Origin: an uncultured Litoreibacter sp.
GTDB lineage: Bacteria > Pseudomonadota > Alphaproteobacteria > Rhodobacterales > Rhodobacteraceae
Assembly: GCA_947494645.1 (NCBI GenBank)
Contig: CANLVO010000001.1
Span: 124,001 to 188,000, forward strand
Reading direction: 5' to 3'
DNA length: 64,000 nt
Shown here: one piece after another, positions 32,638 to 41,362 of the stretch
How positions within the stretch are numbered: the first letter of the stretch is position 1
Layout of the letters: every line of letters begins with the position of its first letter
Position numbers and translations under genes: made by a program
The notes under the pieces: generated by a model
What the model was told of the DNA's origin: nothing
The model's input: only the letters and a program-made list of their open reading frames with translations
Database searches by the model: none

Positions 32638-34716
32638 ATGAACGTCATCCTCGACCCGCTCGTACCGCTGATGGCGCTCACTTTGCTGGGTGTGCTGTTG
32701 GCGGCGCTGTTGCTCTATGCCCTCTGGCGTGGCTTGCCCGGCTGGTGGCTCCGCGCGCTGGCAGGCATCGTGGTGCTGACCGCTCTGGCCAACCCGGCAC
32801 TTCAGGACGAGGATCGCGAGCCGCTGACCGACATTGTGATGATGGTCGTCGACCGCTCCGCCAGCCAGGAACTGTCCGACCGGGCCAGCCAAACCTCCGA
32901 GGCCGTCGACGCGCTCACCGCCGATATCGAGGCCCGCGGCATGGAGCTGCGCACCGTCGAGGTGCCCGACGGCATAGGCGACGCAGGCACCGAGCTGATG
33001 CGCGCGATGTCTGAGGCCCTGACGGAGGAGCCCGCCTCTCGAATCGCCGGCACGCTGCTGATCACAGACGGCCAGCTGCACGACATCGAACGCGCGCCTG
33101 AGGTGCAGGCTCCCGTGCACACGCTTCTGACGGGCCGTGACACCGATTGGGACCGCCGCCTTATTGTCAAGAACGCGCCTGCCTTTGCCATTCTCGATGA
33201 AGAAATCACGCTCACGCTGAAGATCGAGGATCAGGGCGCCGTCCCGGACGATCTGGGCGAGCTGGCCAATCTCTCCATCGCCATTGACGGCGAGGAGCCG
33301 CAGACCTTTCAGGTCCCCGTGGGCGAGGATCTCGATCTGCCTGTGACGCTGTCACATGGCGGGCGCAACGTTTTGCAATTCAACCTCGAGCCCATCGACA
33401 CGGAACTCACCGACCGCAACAACGCCGCCGTCATCCAGATCAACGGCGTGCGCGACCGCCTGCGCGTGCTTCTGGTCTCAGGTGAGCCACATGCGGGGGA
33501 GCGGACATGGCGCAACCTGCTGAAATCCGACGCCGCGGTGGATCTGGTGCATTTCACCATCCTGCGCCCGCCGGAAAAGCAAGACGGTGTCCCGGTCTCC
33601 GAGCTGAGCCTCATTGCCTTCCCCACCCGCGAGCTGTTTCTGGAAAAGGTCGAGGAATTCGACCTTATCATTTTTGATCGCTACAAACGCCGCGGCATCC
33701 TGCCCGGGCTCTATTTCGACTCGATCAGCCAATACGTGAACAATGGCGGCGCGGTCCTTGTCGCGGCCGGTCCGGACTTCGCCTCCGCCGACAGCATCTA
33801 CCGCTCCGCCTTGGGGGATATTCTGCCCGCCGAGCCCACGGCCCGCGTTTTCGAGCAGGGCTTCAAGCCCGCGATCTCCGATCTTGGCGCGCGCCACCCT
33901 GTCACCGAGGGGCTCGAAACCTTCGCGCCGCTGAAAGAGGCCGAGGACGGCACGCCCGGTTGGGGCCGCTGGATGCGCCAGATCGAGGTCACGGAAACCT
34001 CCGGCAACACCGTCATGACCGGCATTGATGACAGCCCGCTGATCACGCTCGATCGGGTCGGCGAGGGCCGCGTGGCGCTGATCGCGTCAGATCACGCATG
34101 GCTCTGGCATCGCGGCTATGAAGGCGGTGGGCCACAGCTGGAGCTGCTGCGCCGTCTGGGCCACTGGATGATGCAGGAACCCGACCTTGAGGAGGAGGCC
34201 CTGACCGCCAGCGTCGAGGGCCAGACCGTCACGCTCACCCGCCGCACCCTGTCGGAATTCGTGGGCGAGGTGACCCTGACCGCGCCCGACGGGTCAGAGC
34301 AAACCATCACGCTCAGCGAAATCAGCCCCGGTCGCTTCGTGTCCAGTTTTGAAGGCACCCAGCAGGGCCTCTACCGCGCCATCGAAGGCGAGGGGGAAGA
34401 CCAGATCGAAACCGTCTTCGGCCTCGGCCCCGCCGCCCCGCGCGAGTTCATTGAAACCGTGGCCTCTGGCGACAAGCTTGAGCCTATCGTTGCCCCGCTC
34501 AGAGGCGGCACGATGCGGCTGGAAGAGGGCATCCCGGGGCTGCGGCTGGTCGGCGAAGGCCGCAACGCCGCCGGGCGCGGCTGGATCGGCCTGACCCCCC
34601 GCGCGGCTTATCTGACCACCAACATCACGGTGACGCCGCTGGTCTCGCCCTGGTTGTTCTTGCTGATGGCAGGCCTTCTGACCGTCGCCGCATGGCTCCG
34701 CGAAGGCCGCAGGTGA
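32638..34716 (+). CDS. Membrane protein with GATase1-like domain, last gene of MoxR operon
   Basis: A 692-residue protein with two N-terminal membrane helices (LMALTLLGVLLAALLLYALW, WLRALAGIVVLTALANPAL), a region beginning MMVVDRSASQ that recalls a VWA MIDAS strand without a full motif, a class I glutamine-amidotransferase-like fold (RLRVLLVSGEPHAGERTWR, FDLIIFDRYKRRGILPG) and a C-terminal helix (WLFLLMAGLLTVAAWL). No catalytic Cys-His-Glu triad is evident, so it is probably non-enzymatic. It starts one base after the upstream stop. Confidence 0.87.
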   Translation: MNVILDPLVPLMALTLLGVLLAALLLYALWRGLPGWWLRALAGIVVLTALANPALQDEDREPLTDIVMMVVDRSASQELSDRASQTSEAVDALTADIEARGMELRTVEVPDGIGDAGTELMRAMSEALTEEPASRIAGTLLITDGQLHDIERAPEVQAPVHTLLTGRDTDWDRRLIVKNAPAFAILDEEITLTLKIEDQGAVPDDLGELANLSIAIDGEEPQTFQVPVGEDLDLPVTLSHGGRNVLQFNLEPIDTELTDRNNAAVIQINGVRDRLRVLLVSGEPHAGERTWRNLLKSDAAVDLVHFTILRPPEKQDGVPVSELSLIAFPTRELFLEKVEEFDLIIFDRYKRRGILPGLYFDSISQYVNNGGAVLVAAGPDFASADSIYRSALGDILPAEPTARVFEQGFKPAISDLGARHPVTEGLETFAPLKEAEDGTPGWGRWMRQIEVTETSGNTVMTGIDDSPLITLDRVGEGRVALIASDHAWLWHRGYEGGGPQLELLRRLGHWMMQEPDLEEEALTASVEGQTVTLTRRTLSEFVGEVTLTAPDGSEQTITLSEISPGRFVSSFEGTQQGLYRAIEGEGEDQIETVFGLGPAAPREFIETVASGDKLEPIVAPLRGGTMRLEEGIPGLRLVGEGRNAAGRGWIGLTPRAAYLTTNITVTPLVSPWLFLLMAGLLTVAAWLREGRR

Positions 34717-35073
34717 CTAGCGCAGCGGCACCTTGAACGTCGCGTCCGACCAGCCATGCACGCTGTCATGCGCCCGGATCATCACCTCAGTCACCCCGTC
34801 CGGCACGGCCACGTCAGACAGCGAGCGGGTAAATGGCTGCTCGTTTTCATGCGGGTGGTGCAGCGTGCGGTAGCCAAGCTGCGTGCCATCGGGCGCCAGC
34901 ACGGCCCAGCCGTCGGCATAGTGGTCCCAGCCGGTGTCTCCGTGGCGGATGGTCACTTCGAACGTCCATGTGGCACCCGACTTGCGGGCGGTTGCGTTCT
35001 CGACCTTGGCCTGTCCGGCAAGCGCGGGCAGGGCGGTCATCGCCAAAGCGGCAGCGGCCAAAAGCAGTTTCAT
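34717..35073 (-). CDS. Secreted hypothetical protein
   Basis: A 118-residue protein with a signal peptide (MKLLLAAAALAMTALPALAG) and a mature part rich in beta strands (TWTFEVTIRHGDTGWDHYADGWAVL, LGYRTLHHPHENEQPF). The ATG at 35073 is used because it directly follows GAGGAGAGCTGAG and gives a proper signal peptide. It is coupled to the DUF599 gene upstream (one base between stop and start). Not recognised further; its His/Trp-rich pattern is conserved in appearance but of unknown function. Confidence 0.8.
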   Translation of the reverse strand: MKLLLAAAALAMTALPALAGQAKVENATARKSGATWTFEVTIRHGDTGWDHYADGWAVLAPDGTQLGYRTLHHPHENEQPFTRSLSDVAVPDGVTEVMIRAHDSVHGWSDATFKVPLR

Positions 35074-35074
35074 C

Positions 35075-35785
35075 TCAGCTCTCCTCAGCGGGGACATCCG
35101 CCAGCAAAATCTCACGCGGGCGGGAGGAAAACTCCCTCTCCCAAATCAGGTAGCTGACCATCGCGGTGGCCAGCATCAGCCCATATGGCCCAAGCAGCCA
35201 AGCCAGGCATCCTAACGCATAATATATAGCCCGCAGGCCCCGGTTAAAGTTCCACGCCGCACGAATATTCAGTTCTGCGGCTTGTTTGGCACGCGGATAG
35301 GCTAATTCATGCCCGATGTCGTTGGGCACCGCCGCCATCACCACCGCGCAATAGCCAAAAAGCCGGTTGGCCCAGACGAATTTCAGGAAGGCATGGGTCA
35401 AGAACAGCACCACAAGGATCAGCTTAAGCTGCCACAAGGTTGTAGGACCGCCATCAAACGTCAGCTCCAGCGCTACATCCTTCAACGTGTCCGCATTGCC
35501 CACTGCAGCCAGCAACGCGCCAATGGCGATCATGCAGGCCGAGGCGAAAAAAGATGTGCCTTGTCTGAGGCTTGTCAGGATTGCCGCATCGAAAATGCGC
35601 GGCTCGCGGGTGACCAATTGGCGCATCCACTCGCGCCGATAATCCGCCATAATGATCGTCACGGAGGGCCGCTTCGCGCCCGGATGCTCGATCCGCCAGC
35701 CCAAAAGAAGGAAACTGGCAAGCAAAAGCCCAAGCGCGACCAGATCAAGCGGGCTCAGAAGGGCAGGGAGGCTGGTGATATTCAT
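35075..35785 (-). CDS. DUF599 membrane protein
   Basis: A 236-residue polytopic protein with four predicted helices (LSPLDLVALGLLLASFLLLGW, FFASACMIAIGALLAAVG, LILVVLFLTHAFLKFVWANRLFG, CLAWLLGPYGLMLATAMVSYLIW). The cytosolic loop NDIGHELAYPRAKQAAELNIRAAWNFNRGLRAIYY is the DUF599 hallmark. Function is unknown. It starts on the opposite strand from glcD, about 90 bases away across the glc operator. Confidence 0.9.
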   Translation of the reverse strand: MNITSLPALLSPLDLVALGLLLASFLLLGWRIEHPGAKRPSVTIIMADYRREWMRQLVTREPRIFDAAILTSLRQGTSFFASACMIAIGALLAAVGNADTLKDVALELTFDGGPTTLWQLKLILVVLFLTHAFLKFVWANRLFGYCAVVMAAVPNDIGHELAYPRAKQAAELNIRAAWNFNRGLRAIYYALGCLAWLLGPYGLMLATAMVSYLIWEREFSSRPREILLADVPAEES

Positions 35786-35829
35786 ATCTCTCAGGCTACC
35801 AGCGCTGTTCTGCGCTTGCCATAGGTCAA

Positions 35830-35854
35830 AATTGGTAATATGTTTTTACCAATT
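35830..35854. promoter_or_regulatory. GntR/FadR-type operator upstream of glcDEF
   Basis: AATTGGTAA (35830-35838) and TTACCAATT (35846-35854), a perfect 9-bp inverted repeat with a 7-base spacer, 21 bases before the glcD start. The TTGGT and ACCAA half-sites are those of FadR-subfamily GntR regulators such as GlcC, LldR and PdhR. No such regulator gene is in the window. Confidence 0.72.
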
Positions 35855-35875
35855 AACGTGTTTTGGAGATCCGCG

Positions 35876-37309
35876 ATGGAGATGCCAGCCCCCGACGCCA
35901 CCGTTTTGGCCAAGAAAACCCTGCTGGTGGAGCGATTGAGCGCGGCCCTGCCGGAAGACGCGGTCATCCATGCCGAACGCGAGTTAAGAGTCTATGAATG
36001 CGACGCGCTCACCGCCTATAAATGTCCGCCGCTCTGCGCCGTGCTGCCCGCTACCACCGAAGAGGTCGCCGCTGTCCTGAAAATCTGCCACGATATGGAC
36101 GTCCCGGTCGTGCCGCGTGGCTCGGGCACCTCGCTGGCAGGCGGCGCGTTGCCCACCGCCGACAGCGTGATCCTCGGCGTCGCCCGCATGAACGATGTGC
36201 TGGAGACCAATTACGACGACCGCTACATCCGCGTGCAAACCGGCCGCACAAACCTCAGTGTCACCGGCGCGGTCGAGGAAAACGGCTTTTTCTACGCCCC
36301 CGACCCGTCAAGCCAGCTGGCCTGCGCCATTGCGGGCAACATCGCGATGAATTCTGGTGGCGCGCATTGCCTGAAATACGGCGTCACCACCAACAACCTC
36401 TTGGGCGTGAAAATGGTGCAAATGGACGGCACCGTGATCGAGGTCGGCGGCGCACATCTCGATGCGGCTGGCTACGACCTGTTGGGTCTGATCTGCGGCT
36501 CCGAAGGCCAGCTTGGCGTCGTCACCGAAGCCACCCTGCGCATCCTGCGCCAACCCGAAGGCGCACGCCCCGTGCTGATGGGCTTTGATAGCAACGAAGT
36601 CGCAGGCCAATGCGTCTCTGACATCATCAAGGCAGGCGTTCTGCCCGTCGCCATCGAGTTCATGGACCGCCCCGTGATCCGCGCCACGGAGGCCTTCGCA
36701 GGCGCAGGCTACCCCGATTGCGAGGCGCTCCTGATTGTGGAGGTCGAGGGCTCCGAGAAGGAAATCGACGAGCAGCTCGGCCTGATCCTGCAAATCGCCC
36801 GCAAACATAACCCTGTGGAGCTGCGCGAAAGCACCAGCCCGGAGGAAAGCGCCCGCATCTGGCTGGGCCGCAAATCCGCCTTTGGGGCGATGGGCCAGAT
36901 CAACGACTACATGTGCCTTGATGGCACGATCCCGGTCTCATCCTTGCCGATGGTGCTGGGCCGCATTGGCGAATTGTCCAAGCAATACGGGCTGGACGTT
37001 GGCAACGTGTTTCACGCAGGCGACGGCAACATGCACCCGCTCATCCTGTTTGACGCCAATAAGGAGGGCGATCTTGAGCTGTGCGAGGCCATGGGCGCCG
37101 ACATTTTGAAGCTCTGCGTCGAGGCAGGCGGCTGCCTCACCGGCGAGCACGGCGTCGGCATCGAGAAACGCGACCTGATGACCGCGCAATTCGCGCCGCA
37201 GGATCTGGAAATCCAGATGCAGGTGAAAGACGTGTTCGACCCCAAATGGCTGTTGAACCCCGCCAAGGTCTTCCCGCTCGCCTCCAGCGCCAGCCGCCGC
37301 GCGGCCTGA
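35876..37309 (+). CDS. glcD: Glycolate oxidase subunit GlcD (FAD-linked)
   Basis: A 477-residue FAD-binding_4 oxidase subunit. The FAD region shows PVVPRGSGTSLAGGALP and FFYAPDPSSQLACAIAGNIAMNSGG, and the FAD-oxidase C-terminal domain carries NVFHAGDGNMHPLILFD and GEHGVGIEKRDLM. With GlcE and GlcF it oxidises glycolate to glyoxylate at the inner membrane, feeding electrons to quinone; glycolate is a major phytoplankton exudate. The ATG at 35876 has GGAG 7 bases upstream; an earlier in-frame ATG lies inside the operator. Confidence 0.95.
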   Translation: MEMPAPDATVLAKKTLLVERLSAALPEDAVIHAERELRVYECDALTAYKCPPLCAVLPATTEEVAAVLKICHDMDVPVVPRGSGTSLAGGALPTADSVILGVARMNDVLETNYDDRYIRVQTGRTNLSVTGAVEENGFFYAPDPSSQLACAIAGNIAMNSGGAHCLKYGVTTNNLLGVKMVQMDGTVIEVGGAHLDAAGYDLLGLICGSEGQLGVVTEATLRILRQPEGARPVLMGFDSNEVAGQCVSDIIKAGVLPVAIEFMDRPVIRATEAFAGAGYPDCEALLIVEVEGSEKEIDEQLGLILQIARKHNPVELRESTSPEESARIWLGRKSAFGAMGQINDYMCLDGTIPVSSLPMVLGRIGELSKQYGLDVGNVFHAGDGNMHPLILFDANKEGDLELCEAMGADILKLCVEAGGCLTGEHGVGIEKRDLMTAQFAPQDLEIQMQVKDVFDPKWLLNPAKVFPLASSASRRAA

Positions 37310-37344
37310 GACGGTCGGATTTGAGTATTTAGAAAGCAGTGATG

Positions 37345-38454
37345 ATGTTTGAACCTGCGACAGAGCAGCAATTGTCCGACGCCGTTCGAGACGCCACAGG
37401 CCCGCTGAAGATCCGCGGCGGCGGCACGCGGCCCATCGGCAATCCAGTTACGGGCGAGGTGCTGAGCACCGCAAATCTGTCCGGCATTTCGCTCTATGAG
37501 CCCGGCGCTTTGACCATCGTCGCGCAAGCGGGCACCCCTCTGGCCGAGATCGAGGCCGCGCTTGCAGCTGAAAACCAGCGCCTGCCATTCGAGCCGATGG
37601 ATCACCGGGTCCTGTTGGGCACCACGGGCACGCCCACCATTGGCGGGGTGGTCGCCGCCAACATCGCAGGCCCCCGCCGCATTCAGGCGGGCAGCTGCCG
37701 CGACAGCCTGATCGGCGTGCGCTTCGTCGACGGCTCCGGCACCGCGATCAAAAACGGCGGCCGGGTCATGAAGAACGTCACCGGCTACGATCTGGTCAAA
37801 CTGATGGCGGGCAGCTACGGCACGCTCGGCGTGATCACGGAGGTCTCCTTCAAGCTGCTCCCCGGCATCGCCGCCAGCGCAACAATCTGCGTCGACGGCA
37901 GCACACCCGACCGCGCAGTGGAGATCATGTCCCGCGTCCTCGGCTCCCCCTTCGAGGTCTCAGCCGCGGCGTTCGGCGGTGGGCGCACGCTTTTCCGCAT
38001 CGAGGGCTTCGCGGATTCCGTGGCCTACCGCCGAACGCAGCTGAAAACCCTGCTTTCTGAGTATGGCGAGGTAGGGCTCGAGACTGACCCCGCGAAAACC
38101 GCAGAAATCTGGGCCAACATCGCCAATGTCGCCGCTTTTCATAACACGGCGGGCGACCTGTGGCGCATCTCCGTCAAACCCTCCGACGCGCCCGCCCTGG
38201 TGGCAGAGCTGGGCGTCACGGAGACCATGCTCGACTGGGGCGGCGGGCTGATCTGGGCCTTGGCAGACCCCGGCACCGACCTGCGCGCAATCGCCCCCCA
38301 TATCAAAGGCCACCGCACCCTGATCCGCGCGGATGACGCCACCAAAGCCAAGCTGGGCGTCTTCCACCCCGAGCCCGGCCTCGCCGCCATCAGCCAGGGC
38401 CTGCGGGCCAAGTTCGACCCGCGCGGCATCCTCAACCCCGGGCTGATGGGATAA
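37345..38454 (+). CDS. glcE: Glycolate oxidase subunit GlcE (FAD-binding)
   Basis: A 369-residue FAD-binding protein, shorter paralogue of GlcD: LKIRGGGTRPIGNP, GTTGTPTIGGVVAANIAGPRR, GGRVMKNVTGYDLVKLMAGSYGTLGVITEVSFKLLP and a C-terminal LNPGLMG. Three adjacent start codons (GTG 37339, ATG 37342, ATG 37345) are possible, the last giving the usual MFEPxTEQQL. It forms the GlcDEF complex with its neighbours; spacing to glcF is three bases. Confidence 0.94.
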   Translation: MFEPATEQQLSDAVRDATGPLKIRGGGTRPIGNPVTGEVLSTANLSGISLYEPGALTIVAQAGTPLAEIEAALAAENQRLPFEPMDHRVLLGTTGTPTIGGVVAANIAGPRRIQAGSCRDSLIGVRFVDGSGTAIKNGGRVMKNVTGYDLVKLMAGSYGTLGVITEVSFKLLPGIAASATICVDGSTPDRAVEIMSRVLGSPFEVSAAAFGGGRTLFRIEGFADSVAYRRTQLKTLLSEYGEVGLETDPAKTAEIWANIANVAAFHNTAGDLWRISVKPSDAPALVAELGVTETMLDWGGGLIWALADPGTDLRAIAPHIKGHRTLIRADDATKAKLGVFHPEPGLAAISQGLRAKFDPRGILNPGLMG

Positions 38455-38457
38455 GCC

Positions 38458-39774
38458 ATGCAAACCACCTTCACCCCCGAGCAGCTGAAAGACCCCGCGA
38501 TAGAGCGGTCCAACCAGATCCTGCGCTCCTGCGTGCATTGCGGGTTTTGCACCGCCACGTGCCCCACATATCAGGTGTTGGGCGACGAGCTCGACAGCCC
38601 GCGGGGCCGCATCTACCTGATCAAGGACATGCTCGAAAATGAACGCGTCCCCGACGAGAAAACCGTCAAGCATATCGACCGCTGCCTGAGCTGTCTGGCC
38701 TGTATGACCACTTGCCCTTCGGGGGTGCATTACATGCATCTGGTCGATCACGCCCGCGAGTATATCGAGAACACCTACAAACGCCCGCTCTCGGACCGCG
38801 CCCTGCGTTGGGTGCTGGCGAAGATTTTGCCCTACCCGAACCGGTTCCGCCTCGCGCTGCTGGGCGCCAAGATCGGGCGCCCCTTTGCCTTCCTGATGCC
38901 CGACGCGCGGCTGAAGGCCATGCTGGCCATGGCGCCCAAAACCATCCCGCCGGTGTCGCGCAATGACGACCCGCAAACCTTTGCCGCCGAGGGCGAGAAA
39001 AAGATGCGCGTGGTGCTCATGACAGGCTGCGCGCAAAAGGCGCTGAACACCGACATAAACGACGCCACGATCCGGCTGCTCAAACGCTTGGGCGCTGAGG
39101 TGGTGATCCCCGAAGGCCAGGGCTGTTGCGGTGCGCTGACCCATCACATGGGCAAAACGGATGAAAGCCATGCGACGGCGGCCAAAAACATCGAAGCCTG
39201 GTCGCGGGAAATCGGCAATGGCGGGCTGGACGCCATCGTGATCAACACGTCCGGTTGCGGCACGACCGTGAAGGACTACGGCCATATGTTCCGTAACACG
39301 CCGCTGGCTGAGAAAGCCGCGAAGGTCGCGGGCATCGCAAAGGACGTCTCAGAGGTGCTGATGAAATTGGACTTTGACGCCAAGGCTGAACCCATGACCG
39401 TCGCCTACCACGCCGCCTGTTCGCTGCAGCATGGCCAGCAGATCAAAACCTACCCCAAGGACCTGCTGAAAAAAGCGGGCTTCACCGTGGTCGAGCCCGC
39501 CGACCCGCATCTGTGTTGTGGCAGCGCGGGTACTTATAATTTGATGCAGCCAGAGATCTCGGGCCAGTTGAAGGCCCGCAAGGTCAAGACGCTGGAGGCC
39601 AAAAACCCCGACGTTATCGCTGCAGGCAATATCGGCTGCATGATGCAGATCGGCTCCGCCACGCAGGTGCCCATCGTGCACACGGTCGAGCTGCTCGATT
39701 GGGCCACCGGCGGGCCGAAGCCCAAAGCTATGACGGATCAGCCACAGATCAGCGACATTCCGGTGCTGCGTTAA
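38458..39774 (+). CDS. glcF: Glycolate oxidase iron-sulfur subunit GlcF
   Basis: A 438-residue protein with two 4Fe-4S ferredoxin motifs (CVHCGFCTATCP and CLSCLACMTTCP, residues 23-90) and two C-terminal cysteine-rich CCG-type domains (GQGCCGALTHHMG, HLCCGSAGTYN). It passes electrons from GlcD/E flavin towards the quinone pool. Full length for the family. No glcC, glcG or glcA gene follows, so the operon is the minimal glcDEF. Confidence 0.96.
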   Translation: MQTTFTPEQLKDPAIERSNQILRSCVHCGFCTATCPTYQVLGDELDSPRGRIYLIKDMLENERVPDEKTVKHIDRCLSCLACMTTCPSGVHYMHLVDHAREYIENTYKRPLSDRALRWVLAKILPYPNRFRLALLGAKIGRPFAFLMPDARLKAMLAMAPKTIPPVSRNDDPQTFAAEGEKKMRVVLMTGCAQKALNTDINDATIRLLKRLGAEVVIPEGQGCCGALTHHMGKTDESHATAAKNIEAWSREIGNGGLDAIVINTSGCGTTVKDYGHMFRNTPLAEKAAKVAGIAKDVSEVLMKLDFDAKAEPMTVAYHAACSLQHGQQIKTYPKDLLKKAGFTVVEPADPHLCCGSAGTYNLMQPEISGQLKARKVKTLEAKNPDVIAAGNIGCMMQIGSATQVPIVHTVELLDWATGGPKPKAMTDQPQISDIPVLR

Positions 39775-39844
39775 TCTAAGGGCCGCATTTTCGCCCAAAC
39801 TACGGTTTAAGGTTTCGGGACAACCCGTGCTGGAGCTCCTGTTT

Positions 39845-40651
39845 ATGCGCCTTTTTTCTGTTTTTTGCGCCGCCCTGTTGGCGGCCACGCCCCTGAACGC
39901 GCAGGAAAGCTCTGCTTTACAAGAGCTCAGCACTCTTGAGGCGACAAAGGACTGGCAAGGCGTTGGGCGGCTCAATATCGGCAAAAGCGGGTTTTGCACC
40001 GGTACCCTGATCGCACCTGATCTGGTGCTGACCGCGGCCCATTGCCTGTTTGACGCTAAATCCGGCGCGCGCGCCGAAGACAACAGCATTGAATTTCTTG
40101 CAGGCTGGCAGGGCGGTCGCGCTTCTGCCTATCGCGGAGTGCGCCAGACAATTGTGCATGACAGCTACGAATACCGCTCCAGCGAAGATGAAGAACGCGT
40201 TGGCGCAGATATTGCATTGCTGCAGCTGGACCAACCCATTCGCCACCCTTCAATCAGGCCGTTCAACGCAGGCCCGCGCGTTGGGCGCGGCCATGAGCTC
40301 AAGGTCGTCTCCTACGCCCGTAACCGTGCCAACGCGCCGTCATTGCAAGACACATGCCATGTGCTGGCCAAGGATCAGGGGCTTTACGTCACCTCTTGTG
40401 ACGTCGATTTCGGCTCCTCCGGCGCGCCTGTATTCATTGAAGAGAACGGCCGCGCCGTGATCTCGTCCATCGTGTCGGCCAAGGCCGAATGGAACACCCG
40501 CCCTGTCTCATTGACCGTGGGTGTGGCTGGGCCGCTCTCAGATATGATGGACCAGCTCTCCACCCGGGCCACGGCCGCACCGTCAGCCGGGAAAAAGCTT
40601 GTATTTCAAAGCGGTCTGCAGCCCTCGGGCGCGCGTTTCGTGAAGCCCTAA
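39845..40651 (+). CDS. Secreted trypsin-like (S1) serine protease
   Basis: A 268-residue protein with a signal peptide (MRLFSVFCAALLAATPLNAQ) and an S1 fold. Catalytic His in LVLTAAHCLFD, Asp in GADIALLQLD and Ser in SCDVDFGSSGAPVF (GSSG instead of GDSGG, as in V8-like/S1B enzymes). Cysteines near His and before Ser suggest disulfides in the periplasm. The ATG at 39845 with GGAG 10 bases upstream gives the best signal peptide. There is no obvious operon partner. Confidence 0.88.
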   Translation: MRLFSVFCAALLAATPLNAQESSALQELSTLEATKDWQGVGRLNIGKSGFCTGTLIAPDLVLTAAHCLFDAKSGARAEDNSIEFLAGWQGGRASAYRGVRQTIVHDSYEYRSSEDEERVGADIALLQLDQPIRHPSIRPFNAGPRVGRGHELKVVSYARNRANAPSLQDTCHVLAKDQGLYVTSCDVDFGSSGAPVFIEENGRAVISSIVSAKAEWNTRPVSLTVGVAGPLSDMMDQLSTRATAAPSAGKKLVFQSGLQPSGARFVKP

Positions 40652-40668
40652 AAAAACGTAAACGGCCT

Positions 40669-40696
40669 CTTGAACGGCCGAAAACCATCCCCACAT
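40669..40696 (+). promoter_or_regulatory. RpoH (sigma-32)-type heat-shock promoter of ibpA
   Basis: CTTGAA (40669-40674), 14 bases, then CCCCACAT (40689-40696). This fits the sigma-32 consensus (CTTGAA, N13-15, CCCCATnT) with one substitution. Predicted transcript start is near 40704, leaving a leader of about 97 bases before ibpA. Confidence 0.7.
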
Positions 40697-40739
40697 TTAC
40701 TGCACGGACGCCGAAATCGGGTCCGCAACAGACCTAAAC

Positions 40740-40801
40740 GGCCTGTCCATTGTGGAAGGCTGTAACGACGATAACATTGCTTTTTCGAAAGGATGCGACC
40801 C
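40740..40801 (+). ncRNA. ROSE-like RNA thermometer in ibpA leader
   Basis: The final leader hairpin can pair A76-U77-U78 with G92-A93-U94 (40776-40778 with 40792-40794), bulge G40779, then CUUU (40780-40783) with AAAG (40788-40791) around the loop UUCG. The Shine-Dalgarno AAGGA is therefore inside the stem, opposite UUGCU, the arrangement that defines ROSE thermometers of alphaproteobacterial small heat-shock genes. Upstream leader bases (GGCCTG...GGCTG) may form the preceding stems; the outer limits are approximate. Confidence 0.68.
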
Positions 40802-41275
40802 ATGCGAGCTTATGATTTTGCTCCCTTGTACCGTGCCACTGTAGGCTTCGACCGCGTAGCTGACCTGATGGACCGGGTTTTGACCTCCGAGGTCAACCAC
40901 AGCACTTACCCACCTTATAACATCGAGAAAACCGCCGACGACGCCTACCGTATCTCCGTGGCCGTGGCCGGGTTCTCCGACGCTGACCTGAATGTCGAGC
41001 AGCGCGAACATGCCCTCATCGTGTCGGCCAAAAAAGCCGAAGACGAAGCAGAGCGCAGCTTCCTGCACCGTGGCATCGCGACCCGCGCATTCGAGAAGCG
41101 CTTCCACCTTGCCGACCATGTCCGCGTCACCGGCGCGTCGCACACCAACGGCATGCTGCATATCGACCTGGTTCGCGAAGTGCCCGAAGCACTGAAACCG
41201 CGCACCATCGAAATTGCCGGCAGCGCCACCAAAGTGATCGAAGGCAAAAAATCGAAGAAATCTGTCGAGGCTTAA
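40802..41275 (+). CDS. ibpA: Small heat-shock protein, Hsp20/IbpA family
   Basis: A 157-residue alpha-crystallin-domain protein. The start MRAYDFAPLYRATVGFDRV matches IbpA, and the domain runs to the C-terminus (YPPYNIEKTADDAYRISVAVAG, ALIVSAKK, FLHRGIATRAFEKRFHL). It prevents aggregation of unfolding proteins by ATP-independent holding. The ATG at 40802 is 8 bases after AAGGA, better than an ATG at 40793. An RpoH-type promoter and a ROSE-like leader precede it, and a strong terminator follows at 41300-41334. Confidence 0.95.
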   Translation: MRAYDFAPLYRATVGFDRVADLMDRVLTSEVNHSTYPPYNIEKTADDAYRISVAVAGFSDADLNVEQREHALIVSAKKAEDEAERSFLHRGIATRAFEKRFHLADHVRVTGASHTNGMLHIDLVREVPEALKPRTIEIAGSATKVIEGKKSKKSVEA

Positions 41276-41299
41276 TCCTCCCCCAAGCCTGACCAGATC

Positions 41300-41334
41300 A
41301 ACGCGGCCCCTTCCTCCCGGGGGCCGCGTTTTTT
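41300..41334 (+). terminator. Rho-independent terminator of ibpA
   Basis: An 11-bp perfect stem, AACGCGGCCCC (41300-41310) with GGGGCCGCGTT (41320-41330), loop of nine bases and a six-T run (41329-41334). Confidence 0.88.
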
Positions 41335-41362
41335 ATTGCCAAATGGTTAAGAAATTTGGCCG

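Noticed and set aside
37960-39285. Minus-strand frame of 441 codons under glcE/glcF
   Set aside because: Shadow of two well-defined oxidase subunit genes.
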